The translations under genes and the position numbers were made by a program. From CAZFAT01 sp964517075 (lineage in GTDB: Bacteria > Acidobacteriota > Vicinamibacteria > Vicinamibacterales > SCN-69-37): 17,793 nt of DNA. The DNA is taken from positions 1 through 17,793 of the forward strand of contig CAZFAT010000388.1 in the NCBI GenBank assembly GCA_964517075.1, in the 5' to 3' direction. A model generated the notes under the pieces. The model did not search any database and was not told the DNA's origin. It worked only from the letters and a program-made list of their open reading frames with translations. Each line of letters begins with the position of its first letter. The first letter of the stretch is position 1. This document shows positions 6,524 through 14,708 of the stretch, in pieces.

Positions 6524-7060
6524 ATGGACGAGCGCGTGAGTGTCGTCGATTATCTGGCGCAGCCCGAATCGCTGAGACCGAGCGAACTGGTCTACGGCGT
6601 CGTGCGCGAGCCGCCGGCGCCCAGGTATGACCATCAGCTGGTGGTCACGCATCTGGGCGCGCTCCTCGATCAGCACGTCCGCGAGCACCGCCTGGGCGAC
6701 GTCTGCGTGTCGCCCGTGGACGTGGTGTTCGCCGTGAAGGCGCTTGTGCTGCAGCCCGACATCGTGTTCCTCACGGCCCGCAGCAAGCGCCTGATCGACG
6801 GGCGCCTCTGGGGCGCGCCGGACCTGGTCGTCGAGGTGCTGTCACCCGGCACGGCGCGTCGCGATCGGACGACGAAGCGGCGGTGGTATCGCGAGCATGG
6901 CGTCCGGGAGTACTGGCTGGTCGATCCGCACCGCGCATCGGTCGAGGTCCTCGATCTGGCCGCACCGCGGACTCGTCGCCGCACGTTCTCCGGACGGGCG
7001 CGCATGCAGTCCACCGTGCTGCCGACCTGGACGATCACGGCGGATCGGATCTTCGAGTAG
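6524..7060 (+). CDS. Uma2 family endonuclease (DUF820, PD-(D/E)XK fold)
   Basis: A 178-residue protein with the Uma2 core: LQPDIVFLTARSKRL (77-91) with D79, then PDLVVEVLSPGT (99-110) with E104, K118 in the following helix, and YREHGVREYWLVDP (122-135). This is the D...E...K active site of PD-(D/E)XK nucleases. Uma2 genes are abundant as scattered copies in cyanobacteria and some soil phyla, and their biological role is unclear. ATG 6524 is preceded by GGGGAGGG (6512-6519) at good spacing, so I prefer it to any upstream start. It is codirectional with the PepSY-like pair, 68 bp upstream. Confidence 0.9.
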   Translation: MDERVSVVDYLAQPESLRPSELVYGVVREPPAPRYDHQLVVTHLGALLDQHVREHRLGDVCVSPVDVVFAVKALVLQPDIVFLTARSKRLIDGRLWGAPDLVVEVLSPGTARRDRTTKRRWYREHGVREYWLVDPHRASVEVLDLAAPRTRRRTFSGRARMQSTVLPTWTITADRIFE

Positions 7061-7074
7061 CGGGCGCGGGCGCG

Positions 7075-7303
7075 CGCGCCCGCGGGCGGGGTGAGGTTGC
7101 GGACGGCGCCGACTCGAGCGGCGCGATGAGCGTCAGCGCGAAACCGATCCGCCGGGAGCGAGCGGTTCGAGCGCCACCGCATTGTGATTGCTTCCTGGCG
7201 TGGCGCGATGGGCGTCAGCACGAACCGCGAGCGGACGGAGGGATCGGTTTCGAGCGCTGCGAGTGGAGGCGCCGTCCGTAACCTCACCCCGCCCGCGGGC
7301 GCG
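7075..7303. repeat. Large imperfect inverted repeat between convergent genes
   Basis: The outer arms are 7075-7110 and 7268-7303: 36 nt each, 35 complementary, with the mismatch in GAGGTT(G/A)CGGACG. Inner inverted segments are CGAAACCGATCC (7139-7150) with 7241-7252, and GCGGTTCG (7162-7169) with 7221-7228. There is also a 23-nt direct repeat with two mismatches (7120-7142 and 7202-7224). The whole forms a roughly 229-nt nested palindrome, with its centre near 7190. It fills the gap between the Uma2 stop and the stop of the minus-strand TPR gene. It resembles a REP/BIME-type or MITE-like intergenic element and could also end transcription from both sides. Confidence 0.75.
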
Positions 7304-7313
7304 TTGGTTTCCC

Positions 7314-8975
7314 TCACGGCCGCGGCCGGGCCGCGGCGAGCGGCACGTCGGCGCGGGTCCACGTCTGATCGAGCTGCCGCGCGACCTCCGCCGCCTCCGC
7401 GGGACGTTTCTGCTGATCGAGACTGGCGTGCAGGCCCGACAGCGACCACCCGTTGTTCGGGAATCTCTTGAGATCGGCCCGGAACGCGGCCTCCGCCGCC
7501 GTCGCGCGCCCGAGGGCGAGGAGCGCGGCGCCCTGCAACTGACGCACGGGAATCGGCCAGTCCGGCGGCTCCATGTAGGTGAGGCCGTCCTCGAGAGTGA
7601 CGGCCGCGGCGAAGTGCTTCACCGCCTCGCCCGCACGCTTCTGCCGCGCGCGCAGTTCGCCTGAAGCCACCTCGTACGCGATCGCCGCGATCGTCGACGC
7701 CGGATTGACGCTCGACACCCACATCGTCTTCAGCGACTCATCGTCCTTGAGGGCCGCGACGGCGGCGCGGTCCTTCTCGGCTTCGGCGAATCGGCCCAGG
7801 GCGGCGTGCGCGATCGCACGGGCCGCGTGCCAGACGGCACGCGTGTAGCGCAGGTCCTCGGCCGGCGCGGGCTCGGCGAGCACGTCGTCCCACATCGCGA
7901 ACCGGAGTTTCGTGAAGAGCGGCGTGAGCTGCATGTGCTGCACCATGCCGCCCATCGCGGGATCGCGCGCCATGTCGGCGTGCATCTTCCCGCGCACCTG
8001 GTCGGCGGCCCGCAGCGCGTCGGCGCGCCGCCCTTCCATCGACGCGGTCAGCACGAAGAAGTGCATGTTGTGGGGGTAGTACCCGACCTCGTACATCATG
8101 TTCCCGGGCGCGCGGTCGCCCGCCAGATAGGCTTCATCCGCCTTGATGGCGTTCTCGTTCGCGACCGACGCGTCGTTGTAGCGTCCCGTGCGCAGCTGGA
8201 TGTGCGCGGGCATGTGGACGATATGCCCGGCGCCGGGCGCGAGCGCGGGCAGCCGATCGGCGTAGGCAGCCGCCCGCCCGGGATCCGGCGACGCCTCGAC
8301 GGCGTGAATGTACAGATGAATCGCGCCGAGATGGTCGGGCTTCCGCGCCAGGACCGACTCGAGCGAGGACAGCACCTCGGTGGTGTTCGGACGCGGAGTG
8401 CCGTCGGCGTTCCAGTAGTTCCACGGCGACGTGTCCATGAGTGACTGCGCGAAGAGCGTGGCGGCGTCGAGATCGTCCGGATACGCCTTGACCAGCGCCC
8501 GCATCGCCTCCGCGTAGGCGGCGTCGAGCGGCGCGCGCTCGGCGGCCGGATCCGCCGTGTAGCGCTTCGCGAGCGCCGCGACGTAGGCCTGCTCCCGGGC
8601 GGAGGCGCGGGCGGCGCGCGTGGTGGCCTCGCCGATCGCGGCAAACGCCTCCTTCGCCGCCTCCGGCGAGATGGGCGCGTTGATGTTCGGACCCAGCGCG
8701 AACGCGATCCCCCAGTAGCACATCGTGCACGGCGGATCGATCGCCGCGGCCTGGCGGAACGCCCGAATGGCCTCGGCGTGATTGAACGCGTACGACAGCC
8801 TCAGTCCCTGGTTGAAGTACTGCTGGGCTTCGGGGGAGGACGTCGTGATCTCGTGCTGCAGATTTCCGAGGTTGTCATACAGGGGCGCCCTGGGTTCCGC
8901 AGTGGTGGTTTCCGGCCGGGACGAGCACCCGGCGACGAGCGCGAGCATCAGCGTGAGGATTGTCAGTCGGAACAT
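7314..8975 (-). CDS. TPR-repeat lipoprotein
   Basis: A 553-residue protein starting with a lipoprotein signal peptide (hydrophobic residues 3-16, lipobox LVAGC, lipidated C17). The mature part is alpha-helical with repeated TPR-like units. The first is EAQQYFNQGLRLSYAFNHAE, followed by IDPPCTMCYWGIAFALGP with C82 and C85. A mid-protein HMPAHI segment and C-terminal TPR units follow. Such proteins are frequent in Acidobacteriota; the substrate is unknown, and protein-protein scaffolding in the envelope is the likely role. ATG 8975 is chosen because AGGA (8984-8987) sits 8 nt upstream. ATG 8984 overlaps that AGGA. It lies 21 bp downstream of the multicopper oxidase and is probably in the same operon. 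Confidence 0.85.
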   Translation of the reverse strand: MFRLTILTLMLALVAGCSSRPETTTAEPRAPLYDNLGNLQHEITTSSPEAQQYFNQGLRLSYAFNHAEAIRAFRQAAAIDPPCTMCYWGIAFALGPNINAPISPEAAKEAFAAIGEATTRAARASAREQAYVAALAKRYTADPAAERAPLDAAYAEAMRALVKAYPDDLDAATLFAQSLMDTSPWNYWNADGTPRPNTTEVLSSLESVLARKPDHLGAIHLYIHAVEASPDPGRAAAYADRLPALAPGAGHIVHMPAHIQLRTGRYNDASVANENAIKADEAYLAGDRAPGNMMYEVGYYPHNMHFFVLTASMEGRRADALRAADQVRGKMHADMARDPAMGGMVQHMQLTPLFTKLRFAMWDDVLAEPAPAEDLRYTRAVWHAARAIAHAALGRFAEAEKDRAAVAALKDDESLKTMWVSSVNPASTIAAIAYEVASGELRARQKRAGEAVKHFAAAVTLEDGLTYMEPPDWPIPVRQLQGAALLALGRATAAEAAFRADLKRFPNNGWSLSGLHASLDQQKRPAEAAEVARQLDQTWTRADVPLAAARPRP

Positions 8976-8983
8976 GCAGGGCA

Positions 8984-8987
8984 TCCT
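8984..8987 (-). promoter_or_regulatory. Ribosome binding site deciding the TPR lipoprotein start
   Basis: AGGA on the minus strand lies 8 nt before ATG 8975. It overlaps the alternative ATG at 8984, which therefore would lack its own site. Confidence 0.5.
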
Positions 8988-8996
8988 AAATCAAGG

Positions 8997-10889
8997 TCAA
9001 GGCTCCGCCACGATCAGCGTCTGCGCGACCCATTCGCCGTTCCCGCGGCGAAGCTCGAGCCACAGCCGCTGGCCCGGCGTCGGCTGGATCTCGAAGTCGT
9101 AGGTTTCGCCGACGGTCACCAGTTGACGGGCCTCGCGGCTCGTTCGCTGCGCCACGGGCAGATCGGCGCCGTCCTTGGCGATGGCCTTCCACGTCAACGG
9201 TTTGAATCCATCGGTGAGCACGAACGTCAGCGCGACGTTGTTCGGCGTGATGTTGATCAAGCGAATGCGATTCGAGACGCCCTGACGGAACGGCGTCACC
9301 ATCGGACCAGGGGCCATTGCTGGCACGGTGGCGGCGCGTCCATTCACGACGACCGGCTCGCGTTGCCCGGCGACGCTCGGTCCCTCGTAGGCGGCGATGA
9401 AGATGTGATCGGTGGTCGGATCGAACCGCTGGCCCGGCTCGAGGACGATCAGTGCGCCGTAGAGACCGCCGGACAGTTGCCCCTCGTCATGCCAGTGCGT
9501 GTGATAGATGAAGGTCCCGGCGCGAGGCGGGGTGAACGCGGCCGTGAAGCGCTGCCCGGGCGCGATTGCCGGAGTCGTGCTTCCGACCGTGCCTCCCCAT
9601 CCGGGCACGCCGTCAAAGTAGCTGTCCAGCTCAATGCCATGCCAGTGGATGGCCGTGGCGGCACGCATCTCGTTGACGAGCTCAACGGCCACCGGTTCGC
9701 CACGTGTCAGCAGGAGGGTGGGGCCCGGCGTCGGGCCGGGCGACAGCCGCGAGGTCTCCACGCCTTCGACGTCGACGCGATACCCGGGGGCATCGCCGTA
9801 GCGATTGGGCTCCTCGCGCATCCGCATCGTGACGCGGCGTGCGGTCGGGGACGCGCTCGGCCTCGCCGTCGGACCAGCAACGCGAATGCCGGCCACCAAC
9901 CCGGCCATGCCCGCTGACGCGTCCATGACGTGCTGGTGCGCCGCCTGCGGGCTGCCCGCGTCCGGCATCATGTGCACGAGCATGTGACAGTGAAACAGCC
10001 AGTTGCCGGCTCGCTCGGGCGTCCATTCCATTTCGAACGTCTCGCCGGGAACGGCCTGCTCGGTGACGACGAACGGCCGCTCCGCGTCGGGGTAGGCACG
10101 GGATGCCAACGCGTCGCCGTTGCTGATGACCGTGAAGTACATGCCGTGCAAGTGCATCGCGTGCGGGGCCGCCGTCTGATTGATCACGCGCCAGCGCACG
10201 GCGTCGCCCACGCGGGCGTCGAACATCTCCGTCTCGGGCCACGAGCGGCCATTGAAGGCGGCGATGTCCAACGCGTCGGTCGTCGGCGTGGCCCCCTTCG
10301 ACCACATGGTCATCACGAGCACGCGATCCACCGGCCGAGGTCCCGGCGGATCGACAACGAACGCACCGCCGAGCTGGCTACTCACGTCCCGCCGCACCGC
10401 CAGGGGTCCGTCTGTCGTGGTGGCCCAGTAGTGATAGGTGCCTGGGGCGCCGGCAGTGAACTTGACCTCGCGCGTCTCGCCCGCGGACACCTCCAGGGCT
10501 TCGGCACCCGCCGCCGGCCGCGACTGCATGCCGAACACCTTCAGCGTCGCGCCCGGCAGGGCGTTACGAATCGAGACATGGATCGCCGTTCCGGCGGGCA
10601 CGCGGACCAGCGGCCCGGGCACGGTCAGCGACCCGCGCTCTTCACGAAACGCCTGAATCGACAGCACGCGACCGGTGGCGCCCTCCGGCCGCCAGTGGGC
10701 CTGCTCGGCGACCAGTCTCAGGGTGAGCACGCCGCTCGCAAGTGAACCTGCCGGCGTGCGGTTGTCATTGGCGCCCGCGAGTGGCAGGACTGGGGAGCCC
10801 GGTGGGGTGATCGGGGTTTGTCGTGCGCCGGCCGAGACCGGACACAGGAGACCCAGCGCGCACATCAAGCCGACGAGGCGAAGACGCAT
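8997..10889 (-). CDS. Secreted multicopper oxidase with permuted copper-motif order
   Basis: A 630-residue protein with a Sec signal peptide (residues 1-22, ending SAGA). It appears to have four cupredoxin-like domains. The first (about 50-182) lacks copper ligands: FGMQSR and YHYWA stand where HxHG and HxH would be expected. The second (about 185-310) carries HAMHLHG (243-249) and HCHMLVHM (300-307), the motifs usually found at the C-terminus. The third (about 385-485) carries HWHG (415-418) and HTHWH (463-467), normally N-terminal. The fourth (about 490-630) again lacks ligands. All ten expected copper-ligand residues are present, so it should oxidise phenols, metal ions or similar substrates outside the cytoplasm. 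ATG 10889 has GGAG (10897-10900) 7 nt upstream. The TPR lipoprotein follows it. Confidence 0.92.
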   Translation of the reverse strand: MRLRLVGLMCALGLLCPVSAGARQTPITPPGSPVLPLAGANDNRTPAGSLASGVLTLRLVAEQAHWRPEGATGRVLSIQAFREERGSLTVPGPLVRVPAGTAIHVSIRNALPGATLKVFGMQSRPAAGAEALEVSAGETREVKFTAGAPGTYHYWATTTDGPLAVRRDVSSQLGGAFVVDPPGPRPVDRVLVMTMWSKGATPTTDALDIAAFNGRSWPETEMFDARVGDAVRWRVINQTAAPHAMHLHGMYFTVISNGDALASRAYPDAERPFVVTEQAVPGETFEMEWTPERAGNWLFHCHMLVHMMPDAGSPQAAHQHVMDASAGMAGLVAGIRVAGPTARPSASPTARRVTMRMREEPNRYGDAPGYRVDVEGVETSRLSPGPTPGPTLLLTRGEPVAVELVNEMRAATAIHWHGIELDSYFDGVPGWGGTVGSTTPAIAPGQRFTAAFTPPRAGTFIYHTHWHDEGQLSGGLYGALIVLEPGQRFDPTTDHIFIAAYEGPSVAGQREPVVVNGRAATVPAMAPGPMVTPFRQGVSNRIRLINITPNNVALTFVLTDGFKPLTWKAIAKDGADLPVAQRTSREARQLVTVGETYDFEIQPTPGQRLWLELRRGNGEWVAQTLIVAEP

Positions 10890-11225
10890 GAGGGCTCTCC
10901 GGTAAGGTCCGAGTCGAGATCGATGAGGGCGGATTGTGGCATACGGGCCGCGGCCCCACAAGCGAGCCGATACGACCGCGATGACTCGTTCGGCCGAGTG
11001 TGACGCAGAAGGCGCGTACCGAGGTTCGAAGGACCGATGATCGGCGGCAAGCCGCCGGGAGATGGTGCGGGATTTCGCACGGGGGTGGCGAATAGTCCGC
11101 GGCCTCCGGCGACTCCCCCGGAGCGAGCCGCGCCCAGCCTCCAGACGAGGCGTGGCAATCGTGTTGCATCTCGCCGCGACAGCTCCGCAGAAGGCGGCGT
11201 CTCTGACGCCGGCTGCGGGTGCCGG
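10890..11225. other. Intergenic region upstream of the oxidase
   Basis: No gene is supported here on either strand. It contains the oxidase ribosome binding site and a dyad at 10934-10961. A small hairpin CGGCGG CAAG CCGCCG lies at 11042-11057 with no T-run. The stretch 11058-11225 may be decayed sequence belonging to the kinase remnant that follows, but I see no kinase motif in it. Confidence 0.4.
10934..10961. promoter_or_regulatory. Dyad-symmetric site upstream of the oxidase (possible operator/promoter)
   Basis: TTGTGG (10934-10939) and CCACAA (10956-10961) are inverted around a perfect 12-nt palindrome GGGCCGCGGCCC (10945-10956), starting 45 bp before the oxidase start. Read on the minus strand, TTGTGG and CACAAT are 17 nt apart, which could be weak -35 and -10 boxes. 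Operator function is inference only. Confidence 0.3.
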
Positions 11226-11482
11226 ATGGATTACATGGAGCGGCTCATCGACGAGCAGCTCGACGTCGTCCGGCAGGGCCACGCGAGGGCGCTCACGGAA
11301 GATATCGATCTCGGCGGGCTGATCGACCGGGTCGTGCGCGACAACCGCAGGCCGTGGTGGAGCTTCACGGCGGCCGAGTCGAGGCCTACAGCAAGGGGGA
11401 GGGCCGCGGCGCCGAGTTCGTCATCCGGCTGCCCACGGCGTCCGGCCGCGTGACCTGTGGCCCAGGCGCGCCCGTCTGCTGA
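11226..11482 (+). pseudogene. Histidine kinase remnant with internal deletion
   Basis: The first frame reads MDYMERLIDEQLDVVRQGHA, then LTEDIDLGGLIDRVVRDNR, which resembles the second dimerisation helix and linker of sensor histidine kinases. From 11351 a different frame reads AVVELHGGRVEAYSKGEGRG then AEFVIRLP, the G2-box end of a HATPase_c domain. Everything between, including the N, G1 and F boxes (about 90 or more residues), is missing at the join near 11347-11351. The product would be inactive. No phosphoacceptor His region is visible upstream. It points the same way as the malic enzyme gene, 60 bp ahead of it, without a functional link. Confidence 0.7.
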
Positions 11483-11542
11483 GCATCGCCGCGGCCCCGA
11501 GCGGGCGTCCCGTCCCTCCGTATAAGCTTTGACCGCCTGAGC

Positions 11543-12958
11543 ATGACGCCCGTCTCTCCCACGGTCAGCCATAGCTTCACGATGCGCGTCCGCATCGTGA
11601 ACAAGCCGGGCATGCTCGCGCGCCTGGTCAACGCCATCGCGGCGCTGAAGGGCGACCCCGGGGCGATCGACGTCGTCAGCGCGAGCCGCGACTTCAAGGT
11701 TCGCGACATCAGCGTGGCGGCCCGGGACGACGCGCACGCGCAGGAGATCATCGAGCGTCTGCGCCGGCTCAAGGGCATCGAGGTGATCAACGTGTCCGAC
11801 CGGGTGTTCCTGATGCACCTCGGCGGCAAGATTCGCCTCCAGAACAAGGTGCCGCTGACCACGCGCGACGCACTGTCCATGGCCTACACGCCGGGCGTGG
11901 CCCGCGTCTGCCAGGCGATTGCCGCGGACAAGTCGAAGGTCGACACCCTCACCATCAAGCACAACGCGGTCGCGGTGGTGAGCGACGGGTCCGCGGTGCT
12001 CGGGCTCGGCAACATCGGGCCCGAAGCCGCCCTGCCGGTCATGGAAGGCAAGGCGATGCTGTTCAAGGAGTTCGCGGACATCGACGCCTACCCGATCTGC
12101 CTCCAGACGCAGGAGCCGGACGAGATCGTCCAGGCGGTTCGATGGATCTCGACCGGGTTCGGCGGCATCAATCTGGAGGACATCAGCGCCCCGCGCTGCT
12201 TCGAGATCGAGCAGCGCCTCAAGCAGGAGCTGACGATCCCGGTCTTCCACGACGACCAGCACGGCACGGCGATCGTGGTGCTGGCGGCCACGCTGAACGC
12301 GCTGCGGATCGTCCGCAAACGGCTGGCGGCCATTCCGATCGTGATCGCGGGCGCGGGCGCCGCCGGCGTGGCCTGCGCCAAGATTCTGCGGGCGGCCGGC
12401 GCGCGGCAGATTGTCGTCTGCGACAGTGAGGGGGTCATCAGCCGGCGGCGGCTGCCGTACCTCAACGCCAGCAAGGCCTGGCTCGCGGCGCACACGAATC
12501 CCCGCAACGCCGAGGGCAGCGTCCGGGACGCCCTGCGGGGGGCCGCGCTGTTCGTGGGCGTGAGCGGACCGGGCGCGGTCACCGCGCGCGACATCAAAGG
12601 CATGGCGAAGGACGCGATCGTCTTCGCGCTGGCCAACCCGACGCCCGAGGTGATGCCCGAAGAAGTCGAGCGTCATGCCCGAATCGTCGCGACGGGCCGC
12701 AGCGACTACGCGAACCAGATCAACAACGTCCTGGCCTTCCCCGGCGTGTTCCGCGGTGCGCTCGATGCCCGCGCCACCGACATCAACGAGCCGATGAAGC
12801 TCGCGGCGGCGCGGGCGATTGCCGACAGCATCGGCGCCGATGAACTGAACGAGGAGTACATCGTGCCGAGCATCTTCAACAAGCAGGTGACGCGGCGCGT
12901 CGCGCGCGCGGTCGAAGCCGCGGCGCGCGCGAGCGGCGTGGCGCGCCGGCGGCGCTAG
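11543..12958 (+). CDS. Malic enzyme with N-terminal ACT domain
   Basis: A 471-residue cytoplasmic enzyme converting malate to pyruvate and CO2 with reduction of NAD(P). Residues 10-92 are an ACT domain (VRIVNKPGMLARLVNAI), a small-ligand regulatory fold. The catalytic part has Y115 in AYTPGVARV, K170 in PVMEGKAMLFKEF, E212-D213 in GGINLEDISAP, and D237-D238 in PVFHDDQHGTAIV. The Rossmann motif GAGAAG is at 270-275. Further motifs are FALANPTPEVMP and SDYANQINNVLAFPGVFRGA. Short, ACT-fused malic enzymes of this length are known in Gram-positives and other bacteria. Cofactor preference is not decided by the sequence alone. ATG 11543 lacks a clear ribosome binding site; ATG 11582 would still keep the ACT domain. 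Confidence 0.95.
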   Translation: MTPVSPTVSHSFTMRVRIVNKPGMLARLVNAIAALKGDPGAIDVVSASRDFKVRDISVAARDDAHAQEIIERLRRLKGIEVINVSDRVFLMHLGGKIRLQNKVPLTTRDALSMAYTPGVARVCQAIAADKSKVDTLTIKHNAVAVVSDGSAVLGLGNIGPEAALPVMEGKAMLFKEFADIDAYPICLQTQEPDEIVQAVRWISTGFGGINLEDISAPRCFEIEQRLKQELTIPVFHDDQHGTAIVVLAATLNALRIVRKRLAAIPIVIAGAGAAGVACAKILRAAGARQIVVCDSEGVISRRRLPYLNASKAWLAAHTNPRNAEGSVRDALRGAALFVGVSGPGAVTARDIKGMAKDAIVFALANPTPEVMPEEVERHARIVATGRSDYANQINNVLAFPGVFRGALDARATDINEPMKLAAARAIADSIGADELNEEYIVPSIFNKQVTRRVARAVEAAARASGVARRRR

Positions 12959-12966
12959 CGCGCCGC
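12949..12966. terminator. GC hairpin between convergent genes
   Basis: A perfect 7-bp stem GCGGCGC / GCGCCGC encloses a TAGC loop. The loop contains the malic enzyme stop codon, and the hairpin lies 15 bp from the stop of the convergent dynamin gene. There is no U-tract on either strand, so it would be a non-canonical or assisted bidirectional stop. Chance is possible in such GC-rich sequence. Confidence 0.35.
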
Positions 12967-12980
12967 AGCGGCGTCACCTC

Positions 12981-14708
12981 TCACGCCCCGAGCTCGTGGC
13001 GGAAGGACCTGGTCCGGTCGCGGAGCCGCGTCAGCGTCGTCTTGACCTCGCTCCAGCGCGCCTGCTCGGCGCGGACGAAGCGGCTGTAGGGCTCAACCGC
13101 CCGGGCGATGCGCGCGCTGCTCCCCGCCGTGGCGCGCTCGAACTCGCTGCGCAGCGCCGTCGCCAGCTTCTCGCGGAGCGCCGTGACCTTCTCCTTCATC
13201 TCGGCCTTCGCCTTCCGGCGGCGCGCGGGGATGACCAGGAAGCCGAGCGTGGCCATCACGCTCGCCATCAGGATGCCCGTCACGTCGGCCGCGGCGCTGG
13301 ACGCGGCCAGCGTGACCAGGGTGCCGAGGCCGACGGCCGCCGTGCCCGCCGCGGCCGCGGCCGTGACGGCGCCGCGCGCCTGATCGGCAATCGCCTCCGC
13401 CTCCCGGCGTCGATCGTAGGTCTCGACGACGCGCTGCGCCTCCCGGCCCACGGAGTCGATCAGCCGCACGCGGTCGGCGTGAAACGTGCCGACATCGGGC
13501 GCGCCCAGGATGCGGTCCGCATGCGTCCGGCGCCGTTCGGCGAGCTGGTTCGTGATCGCCTGCCATTGACGGAAGTCCTGATCGACCAGCCAGTCGATCA
13601 GCTCCGTCACGCGCCGCTCGATCTGACGCGGCGCGTCCGCCACGACCCGGTCCTCGAATTCCTTCTGAATGCGCGCACGGTTGAGCAGATCCATGATCCG
13701 CCCGAGGCGCAGCGTGTCCTCGAAGTACACGTGCCCGCGAGCCTCCATCTCGATGAGCACCTTTTCCACGGCCGTCATCCGCAGCTCGAAGTCCCGCGCC
13801 AGGTCCTCGCGGTACACGGCCAGCTGCCGCTCCACGTCGTCCAGGAGCCGGAGGTCGTCGCCGAGCAGCACGAGACGCTCGCCGGCGATCGTGGCGTAGC
13901 GGTCAGCCAGCGCCTCGCCGACGCCGAGCGGGTTCGACAGCTTCAGGCGGAAGCGGCTCTCCTCGTCGAGCGTGTCGCGGATGAAGCTCTCGAGCGGTTC
14001 GAACCTGCTCTGTGTCCAGAGCGAGGGCTCGCCGCGCTTCGCACGGAGCGCCAGTCGCGCGCTCACCGGGAACACCTCGGGAGCGATCCCGAGCAGACGC
14101 TGCGCCGCCTCGAGCACGAAGCGCCTGACCTGTTCCAGCTCGGCGTCGTTTTGAAAGATGTCCACCTTGTTGATGACGATGACGATCTTCTTGCCCCAGC
14201 CCCGGATCGTCTCCAGGAACACGCGCTCGGACTCGGTGAACGGCCGGTCGGCCGAGGTGACGAACAGCACGATGTCGGCGCGCGGCACGAAATCGGCCGT
14301 CAGCTTCTCGTGCTCCCGGATGATGGCGTTGGTGCCGGGCGTGTCGACGATGTGGAGGTCGCGGAGCAGATCGACCGGCGCCGTCACGACCCGCACCCCG
14401 TCCGGATCGGTGGATGTCGAGACCGTCTCGCCGTACGTCAGCAGGTGCAGGTCGGACGTCGTGGGAGTGACGCCTTCTTCCAGGACGACGGCGCCCGCCA
14501 GCGCGTTGATGAAGGCGCTCTTCCCGGCATTGAATTCCCCCACGACGACCAGCAGGAAGAACTCGTCGAGCTGCCCGATGGAGGCGGCCATCGAGGCGCG
14601 GTCCGCCTCGGTCGCGCCGAAGCGGTTCAAGGCGTCTCTGAGCTCGGCCAGGAGCTGGCGGGCCTCGTTGAGCCTGGCCTCGAGGGCGGGAGCGAGAACG
14701 GTCTGCAT
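12981..14708 (-). CDS. Bacterial dynamin-like GTPase
   Basis: A 575-residue protein. The GTPase domain occupies about residues 45-270: P-loop GEFNAGKS (57-64), switch T in TPTTSD (81-86), DTPG (122-125) and NKVD (180-183). A long helical middle domain follows. Then comes a hydrophobic stretch (about 440-492, rich in Ala, Gly and Val) that could act as the membrane-binding paddle. A basic, coiled-coil C-terminus completes the bacterial dynamin layout. Such proteins remodel or fuse membranes or respond to membrane stress. It is a lone copy here, whereas many bacterial dynamins come in pairs. The frame is open to 14840 and ATG 14753 is possible, but MQTVLAPALEARLNEAR resembles the usual N-terminus, so I chose 14708. 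Confidence 0.85.
   Translation of the reverse strand: MQTVLAPALEARLNEARQLLAELRDALNRFGATEADRASMAASIGQLDEFFLLVVVGEFNAGKSAFINALAGAVVLEEGVTPTTSDLHLLTYGETVSTSTDPDGVRVVTAPVDLLRDLHIVDTPGTNAIIREHEKLTADFVPRADIVLFVTSADRPFTESERVFLETIRGWGKKIVIVINKVDIFQNDAELEQVRRFVLEAAQRLLGIAPEVFPVSARLALRAKRGEPSLWTQSRFEPLESFIRDTLDEESRFRLKLSNPLGVGEALADRYATIAGERLVLLGDDLRLLDDVERQLAVYREDLARDFELRMTAVEKVLIEMEARGHVYFEDTLRLGRIMDLLNRARIQKEFEDRVVADAPRQIERRVTELIDWLVDQDFRQWQAITNQLAERRRTHADRILGAPDVGTFHADRVRLIDSVGREAQRVVETYDRRREAEAIADQARGAVTAAAAAGTAAVGLGTLVTLAASSAAADVTGILMASVMATLGFLVIPARRRKAKAEMKEKVTALREKLATALRSEFERATAGSSARIARAVEPYSRFVRAEQARWSEVKTTLTRLRDRTRSFRHELGA

Noticed and set aside
7081..7303. CRISPR-like or tandem array in the palindromic gap
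   Set aside because: Only two repeat copies in nested inverted order, with no regular spacers.
6670..7722. 350-residue minus-strand frame
   Set aside because: It spans the Uma2 gene, the palindrome and the TPR gene end; composition is that of a shadow.
8778..9917. 379-residue plus-strand frame
   Set aside because: Antisense shadow of the multicopper oxidase.
11042..11057. CGGCGG CAAG CCGCCG hairpin as a terminator
   Set aside because: No T-run and no gene end next to it.
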